A stretch of 48,829 nucleotides of DNA. Source: Comamonadaceae bacterium. Lineage in GTDB: Bacteria; Pseudomonadota; Gammaproteobacteria; Burkholderiales; Burkholderiaceae_C. The notes beneath the pieces were generated by a model. The model saw only the letters and a program-made list of their open reading frames with translations. It had not been told where the DNA came from and made no database searches. Within the stretch, counting starts at the first letter, position 1, and the number at the start of each line of letters is the position of its first letter. The position numbers and the translations under genes were made by a program. The DNA is taken from assembly GCA_947455145.1 (NCBI GenBank), contig CANGME010000022.1, forward strand, positions 1-48,829, read 5' to 3'. Of this stretch, positions 16,805 to 26,311 are shown piece by piece.

Positions 16805-17587
16805 ATGATTAATTCCCTGTGGATTTCAAAAACCGGCATGGAAGCCCAGCAAACTCAGCTGGACGTTATCTCCAACAACTTGGCCAACGTGTCCACCACA
16901 GGCTTCAAACGCGCCCATGCGGTGTTTGAAGACCTGATGTACCAAAACCTGCGACAGGTAGGCTCCAGTAGCTCAGAACAATCACAGTTACCCACCGGCT
17001 TGCAAATCGGCCTTGGCGTTCGCACCGTGGCCACCAGCCGCTCGTTTGCGCAGGGCAATGTGCAACAGTCCAGCAACTCGATGGATGTGGCGATTCAAGG
17101 CAATGGCTTCTTTCAAATCACCATGCCGGATGGCACGCTCAACTACACGCGGGACGGCTCGTTTCAGATCGACGCGCAGGGCCGACTCGTCACCGCCACG
17201 GGTCACCCTGTGGCCAATGGCGTGACCGTCCCTGCCAACGCCAAAGGGGTCAGCATCGCGGCCGATGGTACGGTCACCGCCATGATCCCCGGTAACGTGG
17301 CACCTCAACCCATTGGCTCCATTGCGCTGGCCAACTTCGTCAACCCGGCCGGTTTGGATCCTCGTGGCCAAAATCTATATGCAGAAAGCCCTGCCTCGGG
17401 TCAACCTCAATCGGGCACACCCGGCGCCAACGGCATGGGCTCTTTGATGCAGGGCTATGTCGAAACCTCCAACGTCAATGTAGTACAGGAACTGGTCACC
17501 ATGATCCAGACCCAGCGCGCCTATGAAATGAACTCCAAGGCTATCCAAACCTCGGATCAGATGCTGCAAAAACTGGCGCAACTGTGA
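16805..17587 (+). CDS. flgG: Distal rod protein FlgG
   Basis: FlgG forms the distal rod that passes through the P and L rings. It is 260 residues, the standard length, and is highly conserved: [45 protein letters not shown] and the C-terminal [24 protein letters not shown] lies 7 bases before the ATG. The stop overlaps the flgH start by one base (TGATG). Confidence 0.97.
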   Translation: MINSLWISKTGMEAQQTQLDVISNNLANVSTTGFKRAHAVFEDLMYQNLRQVGSSSSEQSQLPTGLQIGLGVRTVATSRSFAQGNVQQSSNSMDVAIQGNGFFQITMPDGTLNYTRDGSFQIDAQGRLVTATGHPVANGVTVPANAKGVSIAADGTVTAMIPGNVAPQPIGSIALANFVNPAGLDPRGQNLYAESPASGQPQSGTPGANGMGSLMQGYVETSNVNVVQELVTMIQTQRAYEMNSKAIQTSDQMLQKLAQL

Positions 17588-18336
17588 TGAGAACCGCACA
17601 CCATCAACCAACCCCCATGGCTAGCCATGGGCCTATAAGTGTTTGCCTCTACTTCGTAAGCGTCCTCAGCCTGACGCTGCTGATCAGCGGCTGCGAATCG
17701 CTGTCACAAACCGTCAAGGTCGATTTTGCAGAGCCCAAACCGTCCACTTTGTCAGCCGCCGCAGCAACACCCACCGTAGTGCCACGCCTTGCGACGGGCA
17801 GCTTGTTTCAAACCGTGAGCTATCGACCCGCTTTTGAAGACCGCAGGGCCAGATTGGTCGGCGACACCCTGACCATTCAAATTGTGGAGAACGTCACAGC
17901 CAGCCAAAAGTCAACCTCCACAGCCAACCGAAGCACCAGTCTGGCAGGCGGAATCACGGCCTTCCCCGGCTTCGTCTTCCCCTCAGAAACGCAAAACAGG
18001 ATCGGCTTGGGGGCCAACTCCGCGAGCGACTTTGCAGGCAAGGGCGGCACCGAAAGCGCTAACACCTTCGCCGGATCCATCACCGCCACGGTGTCCGAGG
18101 TCTTGCCTAATGGCCATCTTGTCGTGATTGGTGAAAAACAAATTGGTGTGAACCAAAACGTGGATGTGCTGCGCTTCTCTGGCACGGTTGATCCGCGCGT
18201 GATCCTGCCAGGCAGCATCGTGAGCTCCAGCCAGATTGCCAACGTTCGCGTCGAATCAAAAGGACGTGGTGCCACCAATGAAGCGCAAACAGTTGGCTGG
18301 TTAACACGCTTCTTTTTCAGCTTTCTGCCTTTTTGA
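17587..18336 (+). CDS. flgH: Flagellar L-ring lipoprotein FlgH
   Basis: FlgH forms the L ring in the outer membrane. The protein is 249 residues from the ATG at 17587. The N-terminus carries a lipoprotein signal with lipobox LLISGC. The body has the family motifs GDTLTIQIVENVTASQKS and VVIGEKQIGVNQ. The start is uncertain: GTG at 17584, ATG at 17587 (overlapping the flgG stop) and ATG at 17617 all keep the signal peptide, and none has a ribosome site. The 17587 start is preferred because of the TGATG coupling. Confidence 0.93.
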   Translation: MRTAHHQPTPMASHGPISVCLYFVSVLSLTLLISGCESLSQTVKVDFAEPKPSTLSAAAATPTVVPRLATGSLFQTVSYRPAFEDRRARLVGDTLTIQIVENVTASQKSTSTANRSTSLAGGITAFPGFVFPSETQNRIGLGANSASDFAGKGGTESANTFAGSITATVSEVLPNGHLVVIGEKQIGVNQNVDVLRFSGTVDPRVILPGSIVSSSQIANVRVESKGRGATNEAQTVGWLTRFFFSFLPF

Positions 18337-18405
18337 AGTCGCTCAGAATGAGGGCATCTGTTTTACTTGTTATCGACAGCTTGCATAAGTTCTTGAGCCC
18401 TGACC

Positions 18406-19524
18406 ATGAAAAAACAACTGCACTTTTTGTTGAACGGCTTGCTGATTTCCAGCCTGCTGCTGACCAGTGCGGCTCAGGCCAGTCGCATCAAAGAGGTCGC
18501 TTCGATTGAAGGCGTTCGCAGCAACCCATTAACTGGATTTGGCTTGGTTATAGGGCTGGATGGAACAGGGGACCAGACCACACAAATGCCCTACACCGCC
18601 CAAAGTCTGAGCAACTACCTACAGCAGTTGGGCATCACTCTTTCCACCGACTCACTGGCCAAACTTCAGCTAAAAAATGTAGCCGCCGTGCTGGTTACCG
18701 CTCAGCTTCCGGCCTTTGCCCGGCCCGGTCAAATGATGGATGTAACCGTTTCCTCCCTCGGCAATGCCAAGTCACTCAAAGGCGGCATGCTTATCTCCAC
18801 ACCACTCAAAGGCGCAGACGGTGAAATCTACGCCTTAGCCCAGGGCAATCTGATCGTGGCCGGGGCCGGGGCGTCAGCAGGTGGCAGCAAAGTTCAAATC
18901 AACCACCTAAGCGCAGGACGCGTGCCCAATGGTGCACAAATTGAGCGCACTGTGCCCACCCCTTTGCTAGAAGGCTCCAGCATCAAGCTCGGCTTGGAGG
19001 CGTCTGACTTTCAAACCGCACGGCGTGTGGCCGAGGCCATCAATGCCCGCTTTGGCCCAGGCTCCGCGCGCGCGCTTGATGGCCGTACCGTGGATGTTCA
19101 AGCACCCACAGACTCCAATGCTCGCATTGCGTTCATTGCGGAAATGGAAGAAATCACGCTAACGGCATCCGTCCCTTCGGCCAAGGTCGTCATCAACTCA
19201 CGGACCGGCTCTATCGTGTTAAACCAAGCGGTCACGCTCGGGCCCTGTGCTATTGCCCACGGCAACCTGTCGGTCAGCATCAGTTCTACGCCCATCATCA
19301 GCCAACCCGGCCCCATGTCCAACGGGAAAACGGTGGTGACTGAAAAAGCCAGCATCCAAATCAAGCAAGAGCCGGGCATTCTGATTCAACTCCCCGCTGC
19401 GCCACTGCTAGCTGACGTAGTGCGTGCCTTGAATGCACTCGGCGCAACGCCACAAGACCTGCTGGCCATACTCCAAGCTATTAAGGCAGCAGGTGCGCTG
19501 AACGCGGAGTTAGAGGTGATTTGA
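18406..19524 (+). CDS. flgI: Flagellar P-ring protein FlgI
   Basis: FlgI forms the periplasmic P ring around the rod in peptidoglycan. The 372-residue protein has a Sec signal peptide of about 25 residues (MKKQLHFLLNGLLISSLL, cleavage near AAQA-S), then the family start RIKEVASIEGVRSNPLTGFG and GLVIGLDGTGDQ. The C-terminal region contains TVVTEKASIQIKQEPG and the ending LQAIKAAGALNAELEVI. flgJ starts one base after its stop. Confidence 0.96.
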   Translation: MKKQLHFLLNGLLISSLLLTSAAQASRIKEVASIEGVRSNPLTGFGLVIGLDGTGDQTTQMPYTAQSLSNYLQQLGITLSTDSLAKLQLKNVAAVLVTAQLPAFARPGQMMDVTVSSLGNAKSLKGGMLISTPLKGADGEIYALAQGNLIVAGAGASAGGSKVQINHLSAGRVPNGAQIERTVPTPLLEGSSIKLGLEASDFQTARRVAEAINARFGPGSARALDGRTVDVQAPTDSNARIAFIAEMEEITLTASVPSAKVVINSRTGSIVLNQAVTLGPCAIAHGNLSVSISSTPIISQPGPMSNGKTVVTEKASIQIKQEPGILIQLPAAPLLADVVRALNALGATPQDLLAILQAIKAAGALNAELEVI

Positions 19525-19525
19525 C

Positions 19526-20410
19526 ATGGGTCTTAATCCTCTGAGCACCAACGCATCAACCAGCAGCAATGCGCTGGCAGCGGATGCCCGAACGCTTAAC
19601 AGCCTAAAGCTACAGTCCGGTCAGAACACGCCTGCCGCCATCAAAGAGACGGCCAAGCAGTTTGAAGCCCTGTTCATGCGCGAACTTCTCAAAAGCATGC
19701 GTGAGGCCACCATGAAATCCGGTTTGATGGACAGTGCGCAGGGCGACCTGGGCACGGACTTATTGGACCAGCAGTTCGCCGTGCAAATGTCCGGCCAAGC
19801 AGGTGGTTTGTCTGACCTGATTGCTCAACAGCTGACGCGACAGATGAGTGGAAGTCAAGCCCAACAGCCGCAAGCACCGACATCTACGCTCTCGTTGTCT
19901 GAGCGCATCCCCGTCTCTAGCAACATCACAGCCAACGCATCACAAGCCAGCTTTATCCAAAATCACAGCGATGCAGCCGCCAGAATCGAAAAATCCAGTG
20001 GCATCCCGGCCAGCTTCATGATTGGCCAGGCCGGGCACGAGAGCGGCTGGGGGCAACGAGAAATTAAACTGCCTGACGGCAGCTCCTCCTTTAATCTGTT
20101 TGGCATCAAGGCCACACCCAGCTGGTCGGGCAAAGTTGCGCAAGTGGTGACCACTGAGTATGTGAACGGTGAGCCGCAAAAGTCGGTGGCCAAATTTCGT
20201 GCCTACGATTCTTATGAAGACTCGTTCCGCGATTTTTCAAAACTCATTTCTCAAAGTCCGCGCTATGCGCAGGCGCGTCAGCAAATTGGTTCAGTTCAGG
20301 CCTATGCCAACAGCCTGCAAAGTGCCGGTTACGCAACCGACCCCCAATACGCTGCAAAGCTTAGCCGGGCCATCAATACCACGTTGCAATTGCAGCGTGC
20401 GCAAGGCTGA
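19526..20410 (+). CDS. flgJ: Rod cap and peptidoglycan hydrolase FlgJ
   Basis: FlgJ caps the growing rod and opens the peptidoglycan for it. The 294-residue protein is the two-domain form: an N-terminal rod-capping domain (about 35-110; AKQFEALFMRELLKSMREAT) and a C-terminal beta-N-acetylglucosaminidase domain (about 140-290) with the catalytic glutamate E172 in GQAGHESGWG and the motif FRAYDSYEDSFRDF. The start is one base after the flgI stop. The flgK ATG lies 11 bases after the stop, with AAGGA between. Confidence 0.95.
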   Translation: MGLNPLSTNASTSSNALAADARTLNSLKLQSGQNTPAAIKETAKQFEALFMRELLKSMREATMKSGLMDSAQGDLGTDLLDQQFAVQMSGQAGGLSDLIAQQLTRQMSGSQAQQPQAPTSTLSLSERIPVSSNITANASQASFIQNHSDAAARIEKSSGIPASFMIGQAGHESGWGQREIKLPDGSSSFNLFGIKATPSWSGKVAQVVTTEYVNGEPQKSVAKFRAYDSYEDSFRDFSKLISQSPRYAQARQQIGSVQAYANSLQSAGYATDPQYAAKLSRAINTTLQLQRAQG

Positions 20411-20421
20411 AGGATCGCACC

Positions 20422-22344
20422 ATGTCAGATGTCATGAATATCGGCGTGCGGGCCTTGCTTGTTAATCAGAGTGCACTGCAAACTGTAGGCAACAACATTG
20501 CCAACGTCAACACACCCGGTTACTCGCGTCAGTCGGTCGTCCTCAAAAGTATGGGGGGCCAGTTTTCCGGCAACGGCTATTACGGAAAAGGTGTGGCAAT
20601 TGAAACTGTGCAGCGCAATTACAGCGCGTTTTTGACGCAACAAGCAGCGCTTTCCAAATCTGTCGCAGCAGGTGACACCGCCCGTTACAACAACCTGAGC
20701 CAACTGGAAAACATTTTCCAGGGCGGCCCTGATGGCATGGGGGCTTCCATCAGCAATATGCTCAACGCATTTTCGGATATCGTGAACGCACCGACCGATT
20801 TGACCGCCCGATCGGTCGTGCTGACACAAGCTGATGAAACCGCTGCGCGGCTGCGTACCGCAGCCGGTCAACTTAATGACTTGAAGTTGGGGGTGACAGA
20901 CCAGCTAAAAACTGATGTCGCCACCATTAACACCCTGGCCCAACAGATTGCCAGCAGCAACGACCAAATCGGCAAAGCACTGGGCAGCGGCCACAGTCCG
21001 AACGATCTGCTTGACCAGCGTGACCAACTGATCAGTCAACTCAACAAGTACGTTCAAACCACATCCATCCCAGCCGACGATGGCAGTGTGGGCATCTTCC
21101 TGAGCGGCAGCCTTCCCTTAGTGCTCGGCACTGCCGTTTCGCCCTTGAAAATGGGAAAAGATGAGTTCAACGATCCGGCCAAAAGTCAGCTGATGATGAC
21201 CGTCAGCGGGACATCCCAAAACCTCGATGCGGCTCAGTTGGGTGGCGGCGAATTATCAGGTTTGCTGCGTTTTCAAAATACAGACTTGGTGGAGGCGGGC
21301 AACCTGCTGGGACGCATGGCACTGTCCATCGGCACCAAAATGAATGACCAGCAGGGATTGGGGTTAGACCTCAATGGCAACCCCGGCACACCCCTGTTCA
21401 ATCTCAAGCCTATCCCCAATGGGTACCCCTCCAGCGCCAACGTATTGCCTGGCACCACGCTCAGCGTGAACGTTCAAACCAGCCCCAGTTCGGGCGCACC
21501 GTCCCTGGTGGCCTCCAATTACGAGCTAAGCTTCACCACAGCCAGCACCGGCAACATTACCCGCCTATCTGACGGTGTGGTGACAGCATTTGACTTTGCC
21601 GTAAGCAACCCCATCAAGATCGACGGCTTGGACATCCAGAAAAGTGCTGTTGCGGCCACAGCGGGTGACCGCTTTTTGATCACACCGTTCAGCGCTGCAG
21701 CCCCCAGCATGACAACGGCATTTTCTTCGCCCCGCGGGTTGGCCATGGCCAACCCGGTGGCAGCACGCGCTGGCCCGAGCAACGCGGGTACTTTGGTTGT
21801 GGATGGTTTGGCCGCTCGCTCGCAGCCCGCACCACCGGCCGTCACGCTCACATTCACTGGGCCGGGCAGCTATACACGCTCGGACACCGGCGCCACCGTT
21901 TATGCCTACACACCCAGTCAGCCGATTGAATACAGCACGACTGGCACTCTCACCGGATGGTCGCTCACACTTAAGGGTGTACCCCAAATCGGCGACACCT
22001 TCGCCGTACAGCCCAATGCCTATCCAGCACTGGATGCGGGCAACGCACAGGCCATGATGGACTTGCGCGATCTTGCGCTATTTGATGGTGGTCCCTTGAC
22101 CGATGGGTACGCCAGTCTGCTAGCCAGCATCGGCACGCGCGTACAAAGTGCCAAGACCACAATGGCGGTTTCCACACAAATCGCCAATCAGATTGAAACG
22201 GATCGCACCAGCGTGTCGGGGGTGAACCTAGACGAAGAGGCCGCCAAATTGTTGCAATTCCAACAAGCCTATCAAGCAGCAGGGAAAATGCTGCAAATTT
22301 CGCAAAGTATTTTTGACACCCTGATGCAGAACCTGGGCCGCTAA
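20422..22344 (+). CDS. flgK: Hook-filament junction protein FlgK (HAP1)
   Basis: FlgK is the first junction protein between hook and filament and is exported with the FlgN chaperone. The 640-residue protein has the typical N-terminus (IGVRALLVNQSALQTVGNN, IANVNTPGYSRQSV), a long variable middle, and the C-terminal motif GVNLDEEAAKLLQFQQAYQA. AAGGA before the ATG is the ribosome site. Confidence 0.96.
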   Translation: MSDVMNIGVRALLVNQSALQTVGNNIANVNTPGYSRQSVVLKSMGGQFSGNGYYGKGVAIETVQRNYSAFLTQQAALSKSVAAGDTARYNNLSQLENIFQGGPDGMGASISNMLNAFSDIVNAPTDLTARSVVLTQADETAARLRTAAGQLNDLKLGVTDQLKTDVATINTLAQQIASSNDQIGKALGSGHSPNDLLDQRDQLISQLNKYVQTTSIPADDGSVGIFLSGSLPLVLGTAVSPLKMGKDEFNDPAKSQLMMTVSGTSQNLDAAQLGGGELSGLLRFQNTDLVEAGNLLGRMALSIGTKMNDQQGLGLDLNGNPGTPLFNLKPIPNGYPSSANVLPGTTLSVNVQTSPSSGAPSLVASNYELSFTTASTGNITRLSDGVVTAFDFAVSNPIKIDGLDIQKSAVAATAGDRFLITPFSAAAPSMTTAFSSPRGLAMANPVAARAGPSNAGTLVVDGLAARSQPAPPAVTLTFTGPGSYTRSDTGATVYAYTPSQPIEYSTTGTLTGWSLTLKGVPQIGDTFAVQPNAYPALDAGNAQAMMDLRDLALFDGGPLTDGYASLLASIGTRVQSAKTTMAVSTQIANQIETDRTSVSGVNLDEEAAKLLQFQQAYQAAGKMLQISQSIFDTLMQNLGR

Positions 22345-22370
22345 TAACGGCGCGCTGAAAGGATAGAAAC

Positions 22371-23570
22371 ATGACTACGCGAATGGGAAGCGCCAACCTT
22401 TTTGACAATACGCTGTCCACACTGAGCAGCCGTCAAGTCGGTTTGGCAGATTTACAAGAAAAATTATCTGCTGGGAAAAAGGTGCTGCATGCCAGCGACG
22501 ATCCCACCGGTGCTGCACAGGCAGAGCGGGCCTTGACCCGATCAACCCGGGTTCAAACCGAGCAACGCGCTCTGGGTGTGCAGAGAAACGCCGTCGCCAC
22601 CGCCGAAAGCACTTTGGGCGACGCCACAAATGCGCTGCTAACTCTGCGAGATCTGGTCGTCAGCGCTGGCAACCCGGCAATGAACGCAACCAATCGCGCT
22701 AGCATTGCCCAGCAAATCACAGGGTTGCGCAACCAGTTGTTTGGATACGCCAACAAGCAAGACAGCAACGGCATTCCACTATTTGGTGGTCTAGGCAGCT
22801 CTGGCGCACCGTTCACCGATGCCGCCAGCGGCGTCGTCTTCAACGGCATTGCCGGTCAACGCAGCAGCACGTCTGTATCCATCCCCGGCTTAATGGACGG
22901 GCAGTCCGTATGGATGGATGTTCCTACTGGAAACGGCGTGTTCACGCTGGGGCTCAATGGGGCAAACACCGGTTCGACCTGGACCGACGTGGGCCAAGTT
23001 CTCAACCCGGCAGCCATCACAGGACACAACTACAGCATCAACTTCCAAGTGGCCGCAGGTGTGACCACTTACAGCGTGACCGACACCACCAGTTCGACCA
23101 CCGTCGCGACGGCCCAGCCCTATGTCGATGGCAAGGCTATTGCATTTGACGGTCTGTCCTTCACGGCGCACGGTATACCGGCCAATGGAGACACCGTGCA
23201 GCTTGCGCCCAGTACCCACACTGATATTTTCAACATTCTGGACAGTGCCATCAACAGCATTAACAGTTCAGCAATTAGCCCAAATGCACTCACACAGGCG
23301 ACAACACTGGCGCTTACACAGATCGACGCGGGCATGAGCCGAATCCAATCGGCACGGGGCATGGCAGGTGACCTGCTCAATAGAGCTGACACCATTGACA
23401 ACAACCAGCAAAGCAAATCCCAGCAACTGGCAGCGGATCGTTCACGCGCCGAAGACATGGACATGGTGCAAGGCATCTCGGACTTTCAAAACCAGCAGAC
23501 CGGCTATGAAGCTGCGCTCAAAACCTACGCCCAAGTGCAGCGACTATCACTGTTCAACTATCTGAACTAA
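22371..23570 (+). CDS. flgL: Hook-filament junction protein FlgL (HAP3)
   Basis: FlgL is the second junction protein, on which the flagellin filament starts. The 399-residue protein is flagellin-like at both ends: N-terminal LQEKLSAGKKVLHASDDPTG and C-terminal DFQNQQTGYEAALKTYAQ with QRLSLFNYL. AAAGGA lies before the ATG. It is the last gene of the flg run. No terminator was seen in the 46-base gap to the next gene. Confidence 0.96.
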   Translation: MTTRMGSANLFDNTLSTLSSRQVGLADLQEKLSAGKKVLHASDDPTGAAQAERALTRSTRVQTEQRALGVQRNAVATAESTLGDATNALLTLRDLVVSAGNPAMNATNRASIAQQITGLRNQLFGYANKQDSNGIPLFGGLGSSGAPFTDAASGVVFNGIAGQRSSTSVSIPGLMDGQSVWMDVPTGNGVFTLGLNGANTGSTWTDVGQVLNPAAITGHNYSINFQVAAGVTTYSVTDTTSSTTVATAQPYVDGKAIAFDGLSFTAHGIPANGDTVQLAPSTHTDIFNILDSAINSINSSAISPNALTQATTLALTQIDAGMSRIQSARGMAGDLLNRADTIDNNQQSKSQQLAADRSRAEDMDMVQGISDFQNQQTGYEAALKTYAQVQRLSLFNYLN

Positions 23571-23616
23571 AAACCTAATACGCGCCACGCTTGCTGCTTC
23601 GCATAAAGTGGAGCAC

Positions 23617-24513
23617 ATGAACATTCGTAATGGTCTGTATTTAGGCATCTTGGGCGTACTGATTTTTTCACTCACCCTACCCATGACCCGCTTGGCAGTG
23701 GGCTCGCCTGATGCTCCACAACTGTCGGGCCTGTTTGTCGCAACGGGCCGCGCCGTGGTGGCCGCTTTGCTGTCGGCTATTTACTTATGCTTCACCCGCG
23801 CACCTTGGCCACAGCGACGCGACGGATGGCCGCTGTTGATGGTGGCATTGGGGGTCGCACTGGGATTCCCGTTATGTACATCCATTGCCATGCGTCATGT
23901 TCAAGCCGTACACGCTAGCGTTATTCTGGGTCTTTTGCCGCTTGCTACCGCAGCCATGGGGGCTTGGCTACATAGGCAACGCCCGTCTCTGGGCTTTTGG
24001 CTGAGCGCAGGGGCGGGCGCTGCATTGGTCGTGGCTTTTGCATTACTACACGCCGATCAAGGCCCACTCAGACTGGAACCCGCAGACGCACTGCTGCTGG
24101 CTGCCATGCTGTTTGCGGCACTGGGCTATGGCTACGGCGCAAAACTTTCGGCTCACATGCGCGCCGATCATGTCATCTGCTGGGCTTTAATCATCGCCTT
24201 CCCTTTGACGCTGCCACTGGCTCTGCTCTCGTGGCCATCTGCTCCCATCACACCTGTGGCTTGGACAGGTTTTGCCTATGTGGCGGTGTTTTCCATGTGG
24301 CTGGGTTTCTTTGCTTGGTACCGGGGTTTGGCTCTAGGCGGCACGGTGCGCGTGAGCCAAGTGCAGTTGCTACAGCCCTTCATGTCCATGCTGTTTGCCG
24401 TGCCCTTGCTGGGTGAAACTCTAGACACCATGAGCCTAATCTTTGCACTGTGCGTCATTGTCACGGTCTTGATTGGACGCAAAATGCCCACTCACACCCA
24501 TGTAAAACCATGA
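23617..24513 (+). CDS. EamA/DMT-family transporter
   Basis: This is a probable inner-membrane exporter of small metabolites of the drug/metabolite transporter superfamily. The 298-residue protein has about ten hydrophobic helices arranged as two EamA repeats (about 1-140 and 150-290); the second repeat contains FSMWLGFFAWYRGLALGG, a typical EamA loop. The start at ATG 23617 follows GTGGAG; an in-frame GTG at 23608 would add three residues. The stop overlaps the next start (ATGA), so it is coupled to the PhzF gene. The substrate cannot be told from sequence. Confidence 0.85.
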   Translation: MNIRNGLYLGILGVLIFSLTLPMTRLAVGSPDAPQLSGLFVATGRAVVAALLSAIYLCFTRAPWPQRRDGWPLLMVALGVALGFPLCTSIAMRHVQAVHASVILGLLPLATAAMGAWLHRQRPSLGFWLSAGAGAALVVAFALLHADQGPLRLEPADALLLAAMLFAALGYGYGAKLSAHMRADHVICWALIIAFPLTLPLALLSWPSAPITPVAWTGFAYVAVFSMWLGFFAWYRGLALGGTVRVSQVQLLQPFMSMLFAVPLLGETLDTMSLIFALCVIVTVLIGRKMPTHTHVKP

Positions 24514-25451
24514 CACACCCTAGCTCACTCACCCGGCAACGCCCCTTCAAGCAGGTCGACGTCTTCACCGCCACACCCTACCTCGGCAACCCACTCGCTG
24601 TTGTGTTGGACGGCACAGGTTTGAGTGACGCGCAAATGCAAAGCTTCGCGCGTTGGACTCACCTGTCTGAAACCACCTTCGTACTGCCGCCCACCCGGCC
24701 CGAGGCCGATTACCGAGTGCGCATCTTCACCCCCGGTGGTGAGTTGCCCTTTGCCGGTCACCCCACGCTGGGCACCTGCCATGCTTGGCTGGAGGCAGGG
24801 GGAACACCCCAATCCAGCGAAGTCATCATGCAAGAGTGTCAGGTCGGTCTGGTTCGTATCCGACGCCACGGTACGCGCTTGGCCTTTGCTGCGCCGCCGC
24901 TCCAACGCAGCACGCCGCCTGCCGATTTACTCGCTCTGGTGCTGGCTGCTTTGGGCTTGCAAGCACATCAGTTGAGGGCGGCTCAGCTGCTGAACAACGG
25001 GCCGGTCTTTCTCGGCCTCTTGCTTGACAGCATGGACACGGTGCTGGGCTTGACACCCGACCACGCGGCATTGAAAAGGCTGGGTCAAAAGGTTGGGGTC
25101 GCGGCCATGGATGCCTCGCATGACACGCCAGTTTTGATCACAAGATCGAGTCAAGAAGCGCGTGTGTTCTTAGGCCATGAGGATGACCAGCCCATCCACC
25201 CCGCCCCCGATCTGGAGGTGCGAGCCTTCGTTGCTCCGTCCGGTGTTAACGAAGACCCGGTCACCGGCAGCCTCAATGCCAGTCTGGCTCAGTGGCTCAT
25301 CGCTGACGGCCTGATGCCCGAGCGCTACCTGGCCGCCCAAGGCACTTGCCTGGAGCGCGCAGGGCGTGTGCACCTTGAGCGCGACGCCAGCGGTCAAGTC
25401 TGGGTGGGCGGTGCAGTGGTGAGCTGTATCGAAGGCCAAGTCACGCTGTGA
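24510..25451 (+). CDS. PhzF-family isomerase/epimerase-like protein
   Basis: This is a PhzF-fold protein (diaminopimelate-epimerase-like). The family acts on small molecules, for example in phenazine synthesis, but most members have unknown substrates. The 313-residue protein has the N-terminal FKQVDVFTATPYLGNPLAVV, the catalytic-glutamate segment HLSETTFVLPP, FTPGGELPFAGHPTLGT and the second-domain motif GVNEDPVTGSLNASLAQWL, all strongly conserved in the family. The start overlaps the EamA stop by 4 bases; no phenazine genes are nearby, so a phenazine role is not implied. Confidence 0.9.
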   Translation: MTHPSSLTRQRPFKQVDVFTATPYLGNPLAVVLDGTGLSDAQMQSFARWTHLSETTFVLPPTRPEADYRVRIFTPGGELPFAGHPTLGTCHAWLEAGGTPQSSEVIMQECQVGLVRIRRHGTRLAFAAPPLQRSTPPADLLALVLAALGLQAHQLRAAQLLNNGPVFLGLLLDSMDTVLGLTPDHAALKRLGQKVGVAAMDASHDTPVLITRSSQEARVFLGHEDDQPIHPAPDLEVRAFVAPSGVNEDPVTGSLNASLAQWLIADGLMPERYLAAQGTCLERAGRVHLERDASGQVWVGGAVVSCIEGQVTL

Positions 25452-25497
25452 AGTTGGCACTGTGAAATCGGCTGTGTGAGATTGGCACAATCGACAC

Positions 25498-26178
25498 ATG
25501 GGAACCCTCTATTTGGTGCGCCACGGCCAGGCCTCGTTTGGTGCTGAGAATTACGATCAACTGAGCCCACTCGGCCAACTGCAAAGCCTGCGCCTGGGCG
25601 AGCACTGGCGAGCGCAAGGCCTGGTGTTTGACGCTGTGCTCACCGGCACGCTGCAACGCCAACAGCAAACCTGGGCAGGCATTGCGCAGGGCGCGGGCTA
25701 CACGCATGACGCGCAGCAATGGCGTGCGCTCAACGAATACGACAGCGAAGCCGTCATCCAAGCTATCCACCCCCAGCCACTCGCCAAACCCCAAACACAA
25801 GTCGAAGCGCCCGAGCTGTACCGCCACCACTTTCGCCTGCTGCGCAAAGGGCTGTTGCAATGGATGAAGGGCCAGACGCAGCCTCAGGGCATGCTGCCCT
25901 ACGCCGAGTTTTTAGCGGGCGTCACTGGCGCGCTAGATCACGTCCGACAAAACCACACGGGTTCGGTGCTGCTGGTCTCCAGTGGCGGGCCGATCTCCAT
26001 GGCGGTGGGTCATGTGTTGGGGCTGTCGCATGAAGCCACCATCGAGCTGAATCTGCGTATCCGCAACAGTGCGGTAACTGAATTCACCTTCAATCCCGTG
26101 CGCCACACGCTGCTGAGCTACAACAGCCTGCCGCACCTGAGCATGCTCGAGCACGCGGCCTGGGTGACTTACGCCTGA
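25498..26178 (+). CDS. Histidine-phosphatase-superfamily protein with an altered active site
   Basis: This is a phosphoglycerate-mutase-like fold protein of 226 residues. The first catalytic motif is present (LVRHGQAS, R8 and H9), as are the phosphate-pocket arginine (R54) and the acid residue in ALNEYDSE. The second catalytic histidine, normally in V[ST]HGG, is replaced by serine (VSSGGPIS, S162), which defines a recognisable subgroup of the family. Whether it is an active phosphatase is therefore uncertain. No ribosome site is obvious. It lies alone between the PhzF gene and the cytochrome c gene. Confidence 0.85.
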   Translation: MGTLYLVRHGQASFGAENYDQLSPLGQLQSLRLGEHWRAQGLVFDAVLTGTLQRQQQTWAGIAQGAGYTHDAQQWRALNEYDSEAVIQAIHPQPLAKPQTQVEAPELYRHHFRLLRKGLLQWMKGQTQPQGMLPYAEFLAGVTGALDHVRQNHTGSVLLVSSGGPISMAVGHVLGLSHEATIELNLRIRNSAVTEFTFNPVRHTLLSYNSLPHLSMLEHAAWVTYA

Positions 26179-26238
26179 AGTATCAGATCTTCAACGCCAC
26201 ATCAACGGCCTGTCCGGCGGTCGATACCGACCCAAACA

Positions 26239-26252
26239 TTGATTTCCATCAA
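26239..26252. promoter_or_regulatory. FNR/Anr box upstream of the cytochrome c gene
   Basis: TTGAT-TTCC-ATCAA is a perfect FNR-type palindrome. A -10-like TAGGAT at 26275-26280 would put the start of transcription near 26287, so the box would be centred about 41.5 bases upstream. This is the class II activator position. It implies induction of the cytochrome at low oxygen. Confidence 0.8.
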
Positions 26253-26258
26253 TGCATC

Positions 26259-26272
26259 TCTCACAAGTGAGA
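26259..26272. repeat. Second inverted repeat between FNR box and -10
   Basis: TCTCAC-AA-GTGAGA is a perfect 6-2-6 palindrome between the FNR box and the putative -10 of the cytochrome gene. A repressor or co-regulator site there would overlap the polymerase spacer. The binding protein is unknown. Confidence 0.5.
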
Positions 26273-26311
26273 TCTAGGATGAACTCCATCTTAATCACAA
26301 GGAGTCCGAAA

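Noticed and set aside
25455-25490. Two TTGGCAC sequences before the histidine-phosphatase-like gene as sigma-54 promoters
   Set aside because: Neither has TTGC at the required five-base spacing; TTGGCAC alone is not enough.
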